DNA of 64,000 bases, taken from Synechococcus sp. CS-1332. Its GTDB lineage: Bacteria; Cyanobacteriota; Cyanobacteriia; PCC-6307; Cyanobiaceae. The stretch's first letter is position 1. The number at the start of each line of letters is the position of its first letter. This document shows, in pieces, positions 8,002-17,108 of the stretch. The notes beneath the pieces are model-generated. The model was not told the origin of the DNA and did no database searches. It saw only the letters and a list, made by a program, of their open reading frames with translations. The position numbers were made by a program, and so were the translations under genes. The stretch is taken from contig NZ_JAHLYP010000011.1 in NCBI RefSeq assembly GCF_025127995.1, positions 1 to 64,000 of the forward strand, written 5' to 3'.

Positions 8002-8628
8002 ATGACCGATCTCCCTCCCGTCGCCCAGCGGTGGCTCGACCAGCTCACCACCAGCACCCGCAGCATCGACAGCCTCATCAACGAGGGATTCCAAGGTTGT
8101 TCCCTGCAGGATCTCCTGCCCTGGATGGACGGGGGCCAGAACCTGGCCGCCATCGAAGTGATCGACTGGGTGAAAAGCCAGCCGGGCGATGACGGTGACA
8201 TGGCGCTGATGACCGCTGATGCGGAGGGCCTGGACAGGCTTCTGGAGTGGATGCTCGAAACCCGTGGCAACTGCCCGATGGTCTATGCACCGGAGCCGGA
8301 TGTCGTGGTGCCGGACGGGGTTCCCTTGCTGCGCCCCACGGCCTACAACCTGCCGGAGGGCATGACCTCCGAGGAGGTGTTCAATGAGGAATTCAGCGAG
8401 AACCTTTCAGAGTTGTTCGCGGCCATCAAGGACTCCTATGGAAACCACGCTCACCTCCACCGGATCGACTATGGCCAGTTGGTGGAGAACATCGACAACG
8501 GCATCTTCCTGATGGGTCAGTTCATCGATCTCAACGACGGTGAACTGTTTGACTTCAGCATGGACTCCATCAATCAGCGGATTCGCTACCAATCCACTGG
8601 CCGCTACCACGAAGGCTTTCCTGAGTGA
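8002..8628 (+). CDS. Unknown protein sharing a C-terminal domain with the product of 12893-13897
   Basis: A 208-residue acidic soluble protein (start MTDLPPVAQRWLDQL) with no signal peptide or known motif. From about residue 105 it matches the start of the - strand protein encoded at 12893-13897: LRPTAYNLPEG versus LEPTCYNIPPG, then an acidic helix, then HRIDYGQLVEN…FLMGQFIDL…GELFDF versus YKIDVGKTYRA…MVLAGRFVET…GEIHKF. The shared ~90-residue domain is not one I recognise. The gene follows a PIN toxin and precedes a defence-type island. Its function could be immunity or regulation; this is a guess. Confidence 0.7.
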   Translation: MTDLPPVAQRWLDQLTTSTRSIDSLINEGFQGCSLQDLLPWMDGGQNLAAIEVIDWVKSQPGDDGDMALMTADAEGLDRLLEWMLETRGNCPMVYAPEPDVVVPDGVPLLRPTAYNLPEGMTSEEVFNEEFSENLSELFAAIKDSYGNHAHLHRIDYGQLVENIDNGIFLMGQFIDLNDGELFDFSMDSINQRIRYQSTGRYHEGFPE

Positions 8629-8630
8629 TC

Positions 8631-8694
8631 CGGCACAACCGATTGATTTGCTCCACTTCCGCCACTGTGTTCGAGAGGCAATGGGCGCGGCTGA
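8631..8694 (-). pseudogene. Internally deleted duplicate of the 3' end of the RecB-like helicase gene
   Basis: Bases 8631-8694 (cggcacaaccgattgatttg…) match 9316-9356 of the helicase gene with few changes, then jump to match about 9395-9419 (cgagaggcaatggg). About 38 bases present in the intact gene are missing in between. It is a relic of the helicase gene, left on the far side of the unknown gene at 8762-9184. Confidence 0.7.
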
Positions 8695-8761
8695 TGGGTG
8701 TCAGGCGGGCCTTGGGGTGTCTAGGCATGGGGTGTGAGGTGTTGGGCTGTTGGGTTGGGTT

Positions 8762-9184
8762 TCAATGACACTGATCTTCCTCATACCAGATGGAGTTGCG
8801 CCCATTGCTCTTGAATTCTCCGGTGAATGCACGAGCATTTCGGAAAGCGACGACGATGCGCCCTTTCTCGACGCATTCCTGGACGTGGGCGCGAGCAGCT
8901 TCTATGGAATAGGAGTCCTTGTCATTCGAGTGCTTGAGGATCTCGTGCTCGACGTACTCATCAAGACGCTTCGGGTCCATCACGTGCGTCGCAATCGGGT
9001 CAATCTCAGCAGCAAGCAAGAAGTGATGCCCATGGAGCGTGCCAATCCTCAGGATGCGCTCATGGCGTACGCGGTCCAGCGATGCGAGCCAGAACACAGT
9101 GATTCCGCGGCGTGAGCCAGATGGCTGGGCGAGTACAGAGTCGACTACCGCCTCTACCAACCAAGACTTGACGTTGAACGACAT
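8762..9184 (-). CDS. Conserved-looking hypothetical protein
   Basis: A 140-residue soluble protein starting MSFNVKSWLVEAVVDSVLA, with a strong ribosome site (GGAGGAG about six bases before the ATG). It has a helical N-terminus, a central strand-rich part (RILRIGTLHGHHFLLAAE), a charged helix (PKRLDEYVEHEILKHS) and a C-terminus GRIVVAFRNARAFTGEF. I recognise no family. The gene is more AT-rich than its neighbours and lies between the helicase gene and a decayed duplicate of that gene's 3' end. This suggests it was inserted together with, or caused, that rearrangement. Confidence 0.65.
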   Translation of the reverse strand: MSFNVKSWLVEAVVDSVLAQPSGSRRGITVFWLASLDRVRHERILRIGTLHGHHFLLAAEIDPIATHVMDPKRLDEYVEHEILKHSNDKDSYSIEAARAHVQECVEKGRIVVAFRNARAFTGEFKSNGRNSIWYEEDQCH

Positions 9185-9269
9185 AGGCTCCTCCGAGGGG
9201 TCAAGTCAGTGACACAATGGATCAGGAAGGGCTGTTCCTTAATGGATGGAGAAGGGAATCCCATTCGGT

Positions 9270-12200
9270 TCAGTTGCAATCTCGGCGATCAGCTTCCATC
9301 GAAGCTTGGACCAAGCGGCACAACCGATTGATCTGCTCCGCTTCCGCGACTGTGTTGGCAATCCCGCTCACCAGACCGGGCGAGCCCACCACGATCGAGA
9401 GACAATGGGCCCTGCTGATCGCCACATTCAGGCGGTTCGGTTCCAGCAGGAAACCAAGGCCCCGGGGGGCGGCATCACCGTCGCTGGCGGTGAGGGAATG
9501 GATGGCCACCGGCGCCTCCTGGCCCTGGAACTTGTCCACCGTTCCGACCCGCGCGCGATGACCCAGCCGTTGCTGCAGCCGGTTCACCTGCACGTTGTAG
9601 GGAGCGGTCACCAGGATGTCGTCTGGGGTCAGCACCCCGCTGCGTTCACCGCTGCCGGAGGCATGGCGGTAGCTGGAGCCCAGCAGCACCTCCACCAGCT
9701 GGGCGATGCGCTCGATCTCCTCCTCTGAGCTGACACTGCGGCCGGTGTGCTCCAACGCCTCGAATACCAATCCGTGGCCGGGCAGGATTGCACCATGGCT
9801 GGCGGTGAAGGGCTCCCGCCAGTCGATGCGGTTGATGATGTTGGCAGGGCTGGCCTGCAGGCGGCCGTCATAGAACAGCTCCGAGACCATGGCGGTGAGG
9901 GAGGGCTCCATGCGCCAGCTGGTGGCCAGAAACACGCCCCGATCGGCAGGGACGACATGGGCGTCCTGCATCAGATACTCCAGGCAGGAATCGCCACTGT
10001 CCCCAGGGTGATCGGCCTGGGATGGCTGGGACAGTTGCTGCTGGTCGCCCACCAGCAGGATCGAACGGGCGCAGCGGGCCATCACCAGCAGATTGGCCAG
10101 GGAGACCTGGCCCGCCTCATCCACCACCAGCAGATCAAAGGCGTCGGCCACGTCTGCGCGGCAGAGGCTGAACGTGGTGCCGCCCACCACGGCCATGGCC
10201 TCGGTGAGCTGATCGGGTTTAACCAGGGCAATGGCGCTACCGGCCAACACGGGGTCTTGCTTGTCGTTCGTGCACTTGACCACGGCCACGGGCAGGCCCT
10301 GCTCGCTGATGACGGCCTGGATCTTGAGCAGCAGGTTGTTGATGGCCGCATGGCTGTTGGAACTGATCGCGACGCGCTGACCACGGCGCACCAGTTCGGC
10401 GATCACCTGGGCCGTGACCGTGGTCTTGCCGGTGCCGGGGGGACCCTGCAGGGCGAGGGTCTTGCCGCTGCTGGCTTCCAGGAAGGAGGCCAGCTGCTCC
10501 ACCACCGCTGAGGGCTCGGCGCGGACGAGCGCATTGAGCGCCACCAACGCAGCAGCAGGTTCACGCTCCAGCAGGTGACGGATGGGCTCGGGCAGGGGCT
10601 GCTGATCGTGGACCCAGCCCTGGGCTTGTTCATCAAGGCGCTCACGCAGGCTTTCACTGATGTCGGCGGGCACCTTGATCAGAGCGACCGGCGTACGGGG
10701 CAGGTCCACTCGGAGTCCCTCGGCGACAAGTCGGTCCCGCTTGCTCCAGGGAAACTTGAGCGTCACCAGACCCTGCTCCGCGTCGAGTTCGTCCACCCCC
10801 AGTTGAAGGCCCGCTTCCGGGATCTCGATGATTAGCCCGCTGTGTCCAGGTTGGGCGCGCAACTTGAGCGGTTGGCTGGGGTCAAAGCGGAAGCTGTGGT
10901 AGTCGGCGCCGGTGCGGGCGCTGGTGCGGCTTTCCATCGATTCCCACACGGCACCTTCCACGGCCTCGCCGTCGCTCTCCAGATCCCCTGGAGACTCCAG
11001 CGCTTTCTGCCTGCGATCGAAGTACCCCCACCAGGCCACCTTGGCTTCCCGGTGGTGAAAAGGGAGCAACTGGGCCAACAGCCGCTGCACCCGCCAGCTC
11101 AGTCCCCGGGGGCCGCGTTGCTCTTCCTCCTGAAGCCGTGCTTCTGGTGCATCGGCGGCGGGATCGCTCTGGAGCGTTTCCGGCAGCTCGTTGATTAATT
11201 CAGCCGCCAGGGCCTCCAGGGGCCAGGGTTCTTTCTCGGGCCGTTCTGGATCTTCCAGCTGGAGGGGTTGCTCGGGCAGGCCCTGGTCGGAGCGCAGCTG
11301 GAGCAGCCAGTCATGGAGATAGACGGTGGATTCACAGTCCTCCCGGTTGTAGTCCTCGATCGCCAACAGCTGCGGGCTGGCCTCTGGCGCTGGACCCGGC
11401 CGGGGAGGTTCTCCCGATGCCTGCCAGCTGGTGTAGGCCACCACCGAATCCCCGGCGTTGGTGACCTCCGCAGAGCGCGCCTCCATGTAGAGGTGCTCCA
11501 CCTTCTTGATCGAGTAGCTGTCCTCGCCCAGCACGATCGCGTTGGTGACCACCGGCAGCAGATCCACCAGCAGGCCTGAGCGCAGCCATTCATCGATCAC
11601 GGCCTCCCGGGTGGAGTGCTGCTGGGCCAGCCGGCGCATGGCCGTCTTCTCGTAGCTGGCGTAGTGGTAGATGCGCAGGCCAGGAAACTGACGACGACGT
11701 TCCTCCACCCAGTCGACCCATCCCTCGAAGGCCTTCTTCTCCTGCAGTGGAGCGTGGGCCCACCAGGCTTTGAACTGGGGTGCGCCGCCGGGTGCATCGC
11801 GATAGCAGGCGCCAAAGAGGTATTCGAGCTTCCTGGCGGCGACGGCATCGTGCACCCCCTCCATGTCAAACCAGATATCGCCCGCGTCGGCCGCGGGGAG
11901 GGCGGATAAACCCTTGCCCGGCCTCAGGGGCCTCACCCGATAGGCCGGTCTGCCAGCGGCGTCAGCGGGGGTGAGCTGAAGTTCGGCCTGCTGCTGCAGT
12001 TCATGGAGTGCCTCGTGGGCCAGGCCCGGAATGGTGGTGCCTGGAGCCAGCGCACTCAGCTGCTCGATCGTGTGGATGCCGGCGGCCTTGAGCTTGAGGC
12101 GCTGGCTCTGGCGCAGGTTGGCCACCAGCATCAGATCCCGCTCGGCGATCAGGCGCTCCTCGATGAAGGCACTCCAGCTGCCGTGATCACCGGGTTCATC

Positions 12201-12818
12201 CTGCGGGGGTGCGGCGGGATCGAAGGCGGCGCGGAAATCGCGGTAGCGATCACGGAGCTGTTGATACCAGGCCCAGAAGCGATCGATGTCGAAAGACTGG
12301 AAGCGGCCACCGCCGAGAAACAACTCAAAGCGATCGGGCCGCTGCCCCAGCAGGGGGGTGAGCAGTTCCCCGTAGGCACAGGCTTGCACCAGAAAGGTGG
12401 TGCGGGGCTTGCTGGCCAGCTTGCATTCGATCGGGATGTAGCTCCAGTCACCGAGATCTGAGAGCTGGGGAATCCTGCGCAGCACATCGGCCGAGCCGCG
12501 GATCTCTCCGTTGTTCAGCGAGGCCTGGTGGATGAAGTCGAAGCCCTCTTCCATGGCGGCCCTGGTGGCGGCGTAGTCGGCCTCACGCTGCTGGCCGGAG
12601 AGGCGGGCGATGCGATAGCCCTCGGCTTCCAGTTGGTTGAGCAAGACCTGCTCAAGGCGCAGGCCATCGGCGAACAGCTGCTCATCCAGGCTGGAGGGAG
12701 GCGGTTGCTCGCCCGTGAACAGCCCCCTGGCCTTGAGTTCCTCCCACCAGGCACCGATCCGGGGACTGCGGCTGAAGAGGGCGAGTTGGCTGGGGGTGAT
12801 CAAGCGAGCAGGTGCCAT
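9270..12818 (-). CDS. RecB-like nuclease fused to superfamily 1 helicase (TM0106-type)
   Basis: A 1182-residue protein. The N-terminal ~170 residues carry a PD-(D/E)XK nuclease pattern: GSADVLRRIP, IPIECKLA (E-x-K) and QACAYGELL. A middle RNase H-like exonuclease segment follows (DIWFDMEGV near residue 320, NREDCE near 490). The C-terminal half is a DNA2/Nam7-like SF1 helicase: Walker A LQGPPGTGKTTVT, Walker B LLVVDEAGQ, GDQQQL, VDKFQGQE and NVAISRAH. Known: TM0106 family proteins combine these domains and act on DNA, probably in repair or defence. The ATG at 12818 is well placed. A partial duplicate of its 3' end lies at 8631-8694. Composition resembles the host core rather than the AT-rich genes beside it. 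Confidence 0.9.
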   Translation of the reverse strand: MAPARLITPSQLALFSRSPRIGAWWEELKARGLFTGEQPPPSSLDEQLFADGLRLEQVLLNQLEAEGYRIARLSGQQREADYAATRAAMEEGFDFIHQASLNNGEIRGSADVLRRIPQLSDLGDWSYIPIECKLASKPRTTFLVQACAYGELLTPLLGQRPDRFELFLGGGRFQSFDIDRFWAWYQQLRDRYRDFRAAFDPAAPPQDEPGDHGSWSAFIEERLIAERDLMLVANLRQSQRLKLKAAGIHTIEQLSALAPGTTIPGLAHEALHELQQQAELQLTPADAAGRPAYRVRPLRPGKGLSALPAADAGDIWFDMEGVHDAVAARKLEYLFGACYRDAPGGAPQFKAWWAHAPLQEKKAFEGWVDWVEERRRQFPGLRIYHYASYEKTAMRRLAQQHSTREAVIDEWLRSGLLVDLLPVVTNAIVLGEDSYSIKKVEHLYMEARSAEVTNAGDSVVAYTSWQASGEPPRPGPAPEASPQLLAIEDYNREDCESTVYLHDWLLQLRSDQGLPEQPLQLEDPERPEKEPWPLEALAAELINELPETLQSDPAADAPEARLQEEEQRGPRGLSWRVQRLLAQLLPFHHREAKVAWWGYFDRRQKALESPGDLESDGEAVEGAVWESMESRTSARTGADYHSFRFDPSQPLKLRAQPGHSGLIIEIPEAGLQLGVDELDAEQGLVTLKFPWSKRDRLVAEGLRVDLPRTPVALIKVPADISESLRERLDEQAQGWVHDQQPLPEPIRHLLEREPAAALVALNALVRAEPSAVVEQLASFLEASSGKTLALQGPPGTGKTTVTAQVIAELVRRGQRVAISSNSHAAINNLLLKIQAVISEQGLPVAVVKCTNDKQDPVLAGSAIALVKPDQLTEAMAVVGGTTFSLCRADVADAFDLLVVDEAGQVSLANLLVMARCARSILLVGDQQQLSQPSQADHPGDSGDSCLEYLMQDAHVVPADRGVFLATSWRMEPSLTAMVSELFYDGRLQASPANIINRIDWREPFTASHGAILPGHGLVFEALEHTGRSVSSEEEIERIAQLVEVLLGSSYRHASGSGERSGVLTPDDILVTAPYNVQVNRLQQRLGHRARVGTVDKFQGQEAPVAIHSLTASDGDAAPRGLGFLLEPNRLNVAISRAHCLSIVVGSPGLVSGIANTVAEAEQINRLCRLVQASMEADRRDCN

Positions 12819-12892
12819 AAAAGAGTTAGTCGTTGAGGTTCTCCAAAGCAGGCCAGAGCGGCAAAGGTGAAATCCCCGCTGGTCATACTCCT

Positions 12893-13897
12893 TTAATTGC
12901 GTTCTGTCTTGATAAGAACGTCAATGGCCAACTGCTCTGCGCACCCCGTGGCAGCCACAACCTCTTGCCATACAACGTCAAGCTCGTAGTCATCGACCTC
13001 AACCATGTCTTCAGGTTCAACCGGACAGTAGTCGGTGATCAGGCCTAAGAGAGTGATTGCGACGTCACCAATTCTGTAATCGGGGGAGCGTACAATTTTT
13101 TCGATGAATCCTTGGCTTGCTTCCCTTGCCAACCTAATTGCTTCCGGAACTGAATCAAAGGTTGGTCCCAGCTCCAGCCCTGCTTCGCAGCAGTGCCAAT
13201 CGGCATGTTCTTTGATGAGCTTTGCTATTGAATCAACATTCAGCGGTATGCATTCTTGCCCATCAAAGTTATCATGCTCGATAGGACTGCCAGAGCGTCT
13301 ATGCTCAAGGTGAAGATTCAAGCCATCAATGGTGAGTTGAACGGTGTGAGCAAATAGAACAACATAGAGCAACGACATCTCTCTGCTTCCTTCTCTTGCA
13401 TCCATTAGAATATGTAAAATGCCGAGAGCTTCGACACCTTCCCGGAGCTTCCAGGCAAATGTTGTCTTGTATGCGGAGCTCTCTTCGTCAAAGAGCGCAC
13501 TAGTTAGAAACTCTTCTCTCGACTGGTAGGACGGCGGGAGCTCTGCTTCGGGGCTTTTTGCTTCTGCTGGGGAGCTATTGCTGATCAAGCTTTCTAGCAC
13601 TTCCGGTAGAAGGCATTCATCTAGAGATCGTTGATAAACCTCTCCAGTACTTGGATTGATGTAGAATTTATGGATTTCCCCTTCTACTGTTTCCACAAAT
13701 CTGCCCGCAAGCACCATCTTGCCGTGATTTCTTGCTCTGTACGTCTTGCCAACGTCAATCTTGTACAGGATGATCTTCCCCTCAAAGAATTGACTAATTT
13801 TTTCTAGCTGGTTGCTTAGTTCATTCAGTTCATCATCGCTCAAGATTTCTCTTGCAGTCTTTCCCGGGGGGATGTTGTAACAGGTGGGCTCCAGCAT
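12893..13897 (-). CDS. Unknown protein; N-terminal domain shared with the product of 8002-8628, probably 5'-truncated
   Basis: A 334-residue protein from ATG 13897. Residues 1-90 (LEPTCYNIPPGKTARE…KIDVGKTYRA…GRFVET) match the C-terminal domain of the 8002-8628 protein. The similarity continues about ten codons upstream of the ATG (NPDIESIP, matching PDVV…VP) but in a different frame across a run of four C on the - strand. The gene therefore seems to have lost its 5' part and acquired a frameshift. The C-terminal ~200 residues (SREEFLTSALFDEESS, LHILMDAREGSRE, YDELDVV-like acidic tail) are unique. The gene is AT-rich, like the adjacent DUF262 gene, indicating transfer. Function unknown. Confidence 0.6.
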   Translation of the reverse strand: MLEPTCYNIPPGKTAREILSDDELNELSNQLEKISQFFEGKIILYKIDVGKTYRARNHGKMVLAGRFVETVEGEIHKFYINPSTGEVYQRSLDECLLPEVLESLISNSSPAEAKSPEAELPPSYQSREEFLTSALFDEESSAYKTTFAWKLREGVEALGILHILMDAREGSREMSLLYVVLFAHTVQLTIDGLNLHLEHRRSGSPIEHDNFDGQECIPLNVDSIAKLIKEHADWHCCEAGLELGPTFDSVPEAIRLAREASQGFIEKIVRSPDYRIGDVAITLLGLITDYCPVEPEDMVEVDDYELDVVWQEVVAATGCAEQLAIDVLIKTERN

Positions 13898-14095
13898 GGG
13901 GTATGCTCTCGATGTCGGGGTTGGCGCTGAAGATGGGCGCTACTCAGGTCAGAGATGTCTTTATCAATACACGAGTAAAATACGGAACAGGATCTGGGGT
14001 GATGGACAAGCCAAGGACCTTGCAAGAGGACTGCGGCTGAATAGGGAGAGCTGGCTGGTGCTATTCAGGCACACGGGAGTGTTACTTGATGCTAA

Positions 14096-15844
14096 CTAAG
14101 AAATCTCCCATATTCCTATGAGTCTAGCTAAATAATCATCCTGCCTTCGTTTGACTGTTTCGAAATTCCAGCCCGGCCCAGCATGATTTCCTCGATCGTC
14201 GTACTTGTTTGGAGTTTCCAGAACCTGTATTGTTATCGGACAAGCAATAATGCTGCCGTCTTCTGTCATTCTTCCTGAGAAATAAACTTTCTTTTTCCTT
14301 TCAAACTCGTAGTTTTGGGCCTCAGAGTTTTTTCTCTGCGAGAGTAGTACGAGATTTCCTAATTTATTGACCCATTGCTCATGGAGATCATCTTTGCCCC
14401 AATCATCAGACCAATATGGTGTCAGCGTTTGAGGAAGTACGTGCTCTATCGAGATTCGTTCCCAGTCGAGGGATGGGCTTATGTTGCCAACTGCTAGGTC
14501 CGAGTCAATTCTAAGTAAAACATACTGAAGATATCTTTCGCCATATACATTGCCATGGAGAGCCCTAAGAACGCCTTCTTTGTCCTGGTCGTTAAGCGAG
14601 TTGTGAAGCGATGAGATGGCTATCTCGGCACTCTCTTCTATTGCCTCAAAAACTGGCTTGTAGCGAGCAGCTCTTACATTTACGTTGTCACGAAGCACCA
14701 TAGAGCATGCCACAAGGCGCTCTAATTTCTTTAAGAACTGCTCAACAAGATTTGCGCTTGCGGAGTAGGCCGGGTGAGATAGAAATGCTATCGCGGGTGC
14801 GCACCAATCAGTATTTTCAGCACGGTTAAGCCAGCGCAGCAGAAGATTAATCCTCCTTTTTTGTGCCATGTCATCACACTCGAAATTAGCGGTCAGAACT
14901 GTTCTATACGAATCCGATAGTGGAACAAGTACATCATCTATGAATTGAAGAGTGCTATAGTTGACAAGAATATCATTCTCGTATTCTTTCAACAGGCTTG
15001 ACCCAGCTCTTCGATGTGTTCTGATTCTGTGAATGTGTGTAAAAAGACTTCGGAATGCATCTCTCCCAAGATCCAGTTCTTTTGATTCCCACTTTTCTGT
15101 GTATTCGTTTAGTTTGCTCTCTTCTGAGACTTTTTCAAGCAGTATGGCTTTCAGAATGTCCGGCGTGTCAAGATCCAGCCCTCTATTATTTAGCGATGAA
15201 AAGATTTTGTAAGCGTTATCAAAATCTTCAGTCGCTACGATAACTACATAAGTCTTGTCCAGTACATATTTGAGAAAGGCAAGCAAAGCCTCCTCCTGGT
15301 TGTGATCCGCTGGAGCAAACTCTAGCAACTGCTTGTGAAATGTTTTGGCATTGTCTCGGATGCACTCTTGACTCGATCCCCTTTTGACACCAGCATCCAT
15401 TGTCAATAATGTCTGCATTTCAGACTCACCAACTACATACTTCTTGAAAAATCCATTATCTGCTTTTCTAATTGTAAGTCCAATGCTATCATCTCCTAAA
15501 TGCCGCGACTCCAGCATGCCAGAAATGTTCTGCTTCAATTCCAATGAGGTGCTAGGAAGTAAATTCCGAATAACAGATAGTAGTATTGTCAACGAGGTAA
15601 GACGCTGTTGGCCGTCTACGACTTCACTTATCTGATCATTCGGCCTCTGGATAACTACTATGCTTCCGAGAAAGTATTCTCTGCCACTCTGGGATTCTCT
15701 GTAAGCATTGATGAGGTCGTCAATAAGGGCCTGAGCTTCCTCTTCACGCCATGCATAAGGGCGCTGGTATCCGGGTATTCGGAATTGATAGTTTCGTAAA
15801 TTAAATAGTTCCTGTAGCTGTTTTTGAGAGGCAACTATGCTCAC
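14096..15844 (-). CDS. DUF262-DUF1524 protein, GmrSD-type modification-dependent restriction enzyme
   Basis: A 582-residue protein with GTG start at 15844. The N-terminus holds the DUF262 (GmrS/ParB-like) motifs YQRPYAWREEE, FLGSIVVIQ and VVDGQQRLTSL. The C-terminus has the DUF1524 HNH-type motif IEHVLPQTL, then NKLGNLVLLSQRKNSEAQN and FERKKKVYF. Known: GmrSD enzymes cleave phage DNA carrying modified cytosines, driven by NTP hydrolysis; single-chain fusions are common. The gene is markedly AT-rich compared with the surroundings, a sign of transfer. A 236-base gap (15845-16080) upstream holds no gene that I can see; its promoter should be there. Confidence 0.88.
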   Translation of the reverse strand: MSIVASQKQLQELFNLRNYQFRIPGYQRPYAWREEEAQALIDDLINAYRESQSGREYFLGSIVVIQRPNDQISEVVDGQQRLTSLTILLSVIRNLLPSTSLELKQNISGMLESRHLGDDSIGLTIRKADNGFFKKYVVGESEMQTLLTMDAGVKRGSSQECIRDNAKTFHKQLLEFAPADHNQEEALLAFLKYVLDKTYVVIVATEDFDNAYKIFSSLNNRGLDLDTPDILKAILLEKVSEESKLNEYTEKWESKELDLGRDAFRSLFTHIHRIRTHRRAGSSLLKEYENDILVNYSTLQFIDDVLVPLSDSYRTVLTANFECDDMAQKRRINLLLRWLNRAENTDWCAPAIAFLSHPAYSASANLVEQFLKKLERLVACSMVLRDNVNVRAARYKPVFEAIEESAEIAISSLHNSLNDQDKEGVLRALHGNVYGERYLQYVLLRIDSDLAVGNISPSLDWERISIEHVLPQTLTPYWSDDWGKDDLHEQWVNKLGNLVLLSQRKNSEAQNYEFERKKKVYFSGRMTEDGSIIACPITIQVLETPNKYDDRGNHAGPGWNFETVKRRQDDYLARLIGIWEIS

Positions 15845-16080
15845 TTGGGATGCGCAGAATGAATGCAGTCAAGGTAGCGCATTTGGCCTCGGTGGGCAAG
15901 GTGTCACTTACTTTGTGATCGCATGGAGTCCTTCCTGATGGTCGAAATGGCAATAAGATGTTCAATCTAGGCCGAGTTTTGCTGCATTAGTTCCTCGCTA
16001 CACCTTAGGCTTTATGTTCACTTACAATGAGTTCCGATAAGCTCTTTAGTCCATTTCAGGATTAGCAAAGGATTCAGTCA

Positions 16081-16458
16081 TCACTCCTTTCTAGTTCTGT
16101 AGATGGTTTCCCAGGATCCAGGGCCACGCTGCTTTTCTTGGTCGAGAGGAGACATTACCAGCATCATTGCCCCCATACGCCTATAGAGCTGGGGCAGTGG
16201 GCCTGTCGGCTGCCAGAGGTTACTTTTGCGGACGATCAGATTGACCACGTCTTCGCAAATCCAGACGCGCTGTTGGATGGGTGCATCGGTGGGATGCCGG
16301 CTGAGAATCTCATCGAGGGTGAGCGCCTGCAGGACAGGTGATAGGGCCTCATCAAACAGGAGGTAATGGAAGAGGCTGTCGATGGCCAGATCGAGGGCCT
16401 CCCGAAAGAGGCCGAAGTAGGCCAACCGATCGTCTCGGCTGATTTCTAGTCGATTCAT
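16081..16458 (-). CDS. Hypothetical protein downstream of PPP phosphatase
   Basis: A 125-residue protein, start MNRLEISRDDRLAYFGLF, mostly helical (ALDLAIDSLFHYLLFDEALSP, WICEDVVNLIVRKS), with a positively charged end (YRTRKE). There is no signal peptide. Its ATG overlaps the stop of the phosphatase gene by four bases, so it is the last gene of the merR/VWA/phosphatase run and is probably translationally coupled. I do not recognise a family. Confidence 0.65.
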   Translation of the reverse strand: MNRLEISRDDRLAYFGLFREALDLAIDSLFHYLLFDEALSPVLQALTLDEILSRHPTDAPIQQRVWICEDVVNLIVRKSNLWQPTGPLPQLYRRMGAMMLVMSPLDQEKQRGPGSWETIYRTRKE

Positions 16459-17108
16459 GGTCCTGCCTCCACATTTGGCTCGGATGGAATCTCCAGTCGC
16501 AGAGTCGTCAGGAGTCCGCTCTCATACGCCCCCGTATCAATCCCAATCCGATGCGGCAACCGTGTCACCTTGAAGTCATGCCGAAACGTATGCCCGTGCA
16601 CGACGGTGTACGGCAACCCATGCGGCCGGCTCAGAAACGGCCGCCGGATCCAGATCAGATCGTCTGTGGCCTGGTGCTCCAGGCGGATGTCGGGGCGCAC
16701 GCCAGCATGCACGAACAGATAGCGGCCGCGGACCGCCGTATAGGGCAGCTGCTCGAACCAGGACTGGCGTTCGCGGGCCAGGGGCAGGAGGTCGGGGTTG
16801 GCGCCGTTGCACAGCCACAGCTCCACATCCTCATCCGGCGCTCTCCGTGCCATCGCCTTCAGCAGCATCTGCTCGTGGTTACCCCGCAGCACCGTGATCC
16901 CGGCCAAACCGAATGCGCCGGGGTTCTCCTGCAGCTGCCACACCCGCTCCAGCACCCGCCGGTCGCCGTCGGCTTCGGGGGACCGATCGATCAGGTCCCC
17001 CAGGAAGATCAGCTCCACACCCGTCTCCAGATGCGGGGTGAGTTCCTGCTCCAGCAGGGAGGCGCAGCCGTGCACATCCCCGATCGCCACCACATCAGGT
17101 CTGCTCAT
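16455..17108 (-). CDS. PPP-family serine/threonine (metallo)phosphatase
   Basis: A 217-residue protein from the ATG at 17108 (MSRPDVVAIGDVHG). The PPP metallophosphatase motifs are all present: GDVHG, GDLIDRS, RGNHE and a late VHGHT, with HAGVRPD between. The family usually has 200-300 residues. Known: such bacterial PPPs dephosphorylate proteins or small molecules using two metal ions. The frame is open another 65 codons upstream, but that region overlaps the VWA gene and lacks motifs. With the chosen start the overlap is 14 bases. Pairing with the VWA gene suggests a shared signalling role. Confidence 0.88.
   Translation of the reverse strand: MSRPDVVAIGDVHGCASLLEQELTPHLETGVELIFLGDLIDRSPEADGDRRVLERVWQLQENPGAFGLAGITVLRGNHEQMLLKAMARRAPDEDVELWLCNGANPDLLPLARERQSWFEQLPYTAVRGRYLFVHAGVRPDIRLEHQATDDLIWIRRPFLSRPHGLPYTVVHGHTFRHDFKVTRLPHRIGIDTGAYESGLLTTLRLEIPSEPNVEAGP

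Noticed and set aside
8750-9115. 121-residue + strand frame opposite the gene at 8762-9184
   Set aside because: The - strand alternative has a strong GGAGGAG ribosome site and more balanced composition.
13840-14099. Short frames on both strands between the 12893 and DUF262 genes
   Set aside because: No ribosome site or motif, and the stretch includes the decayed 5' part of the 12893 gene.
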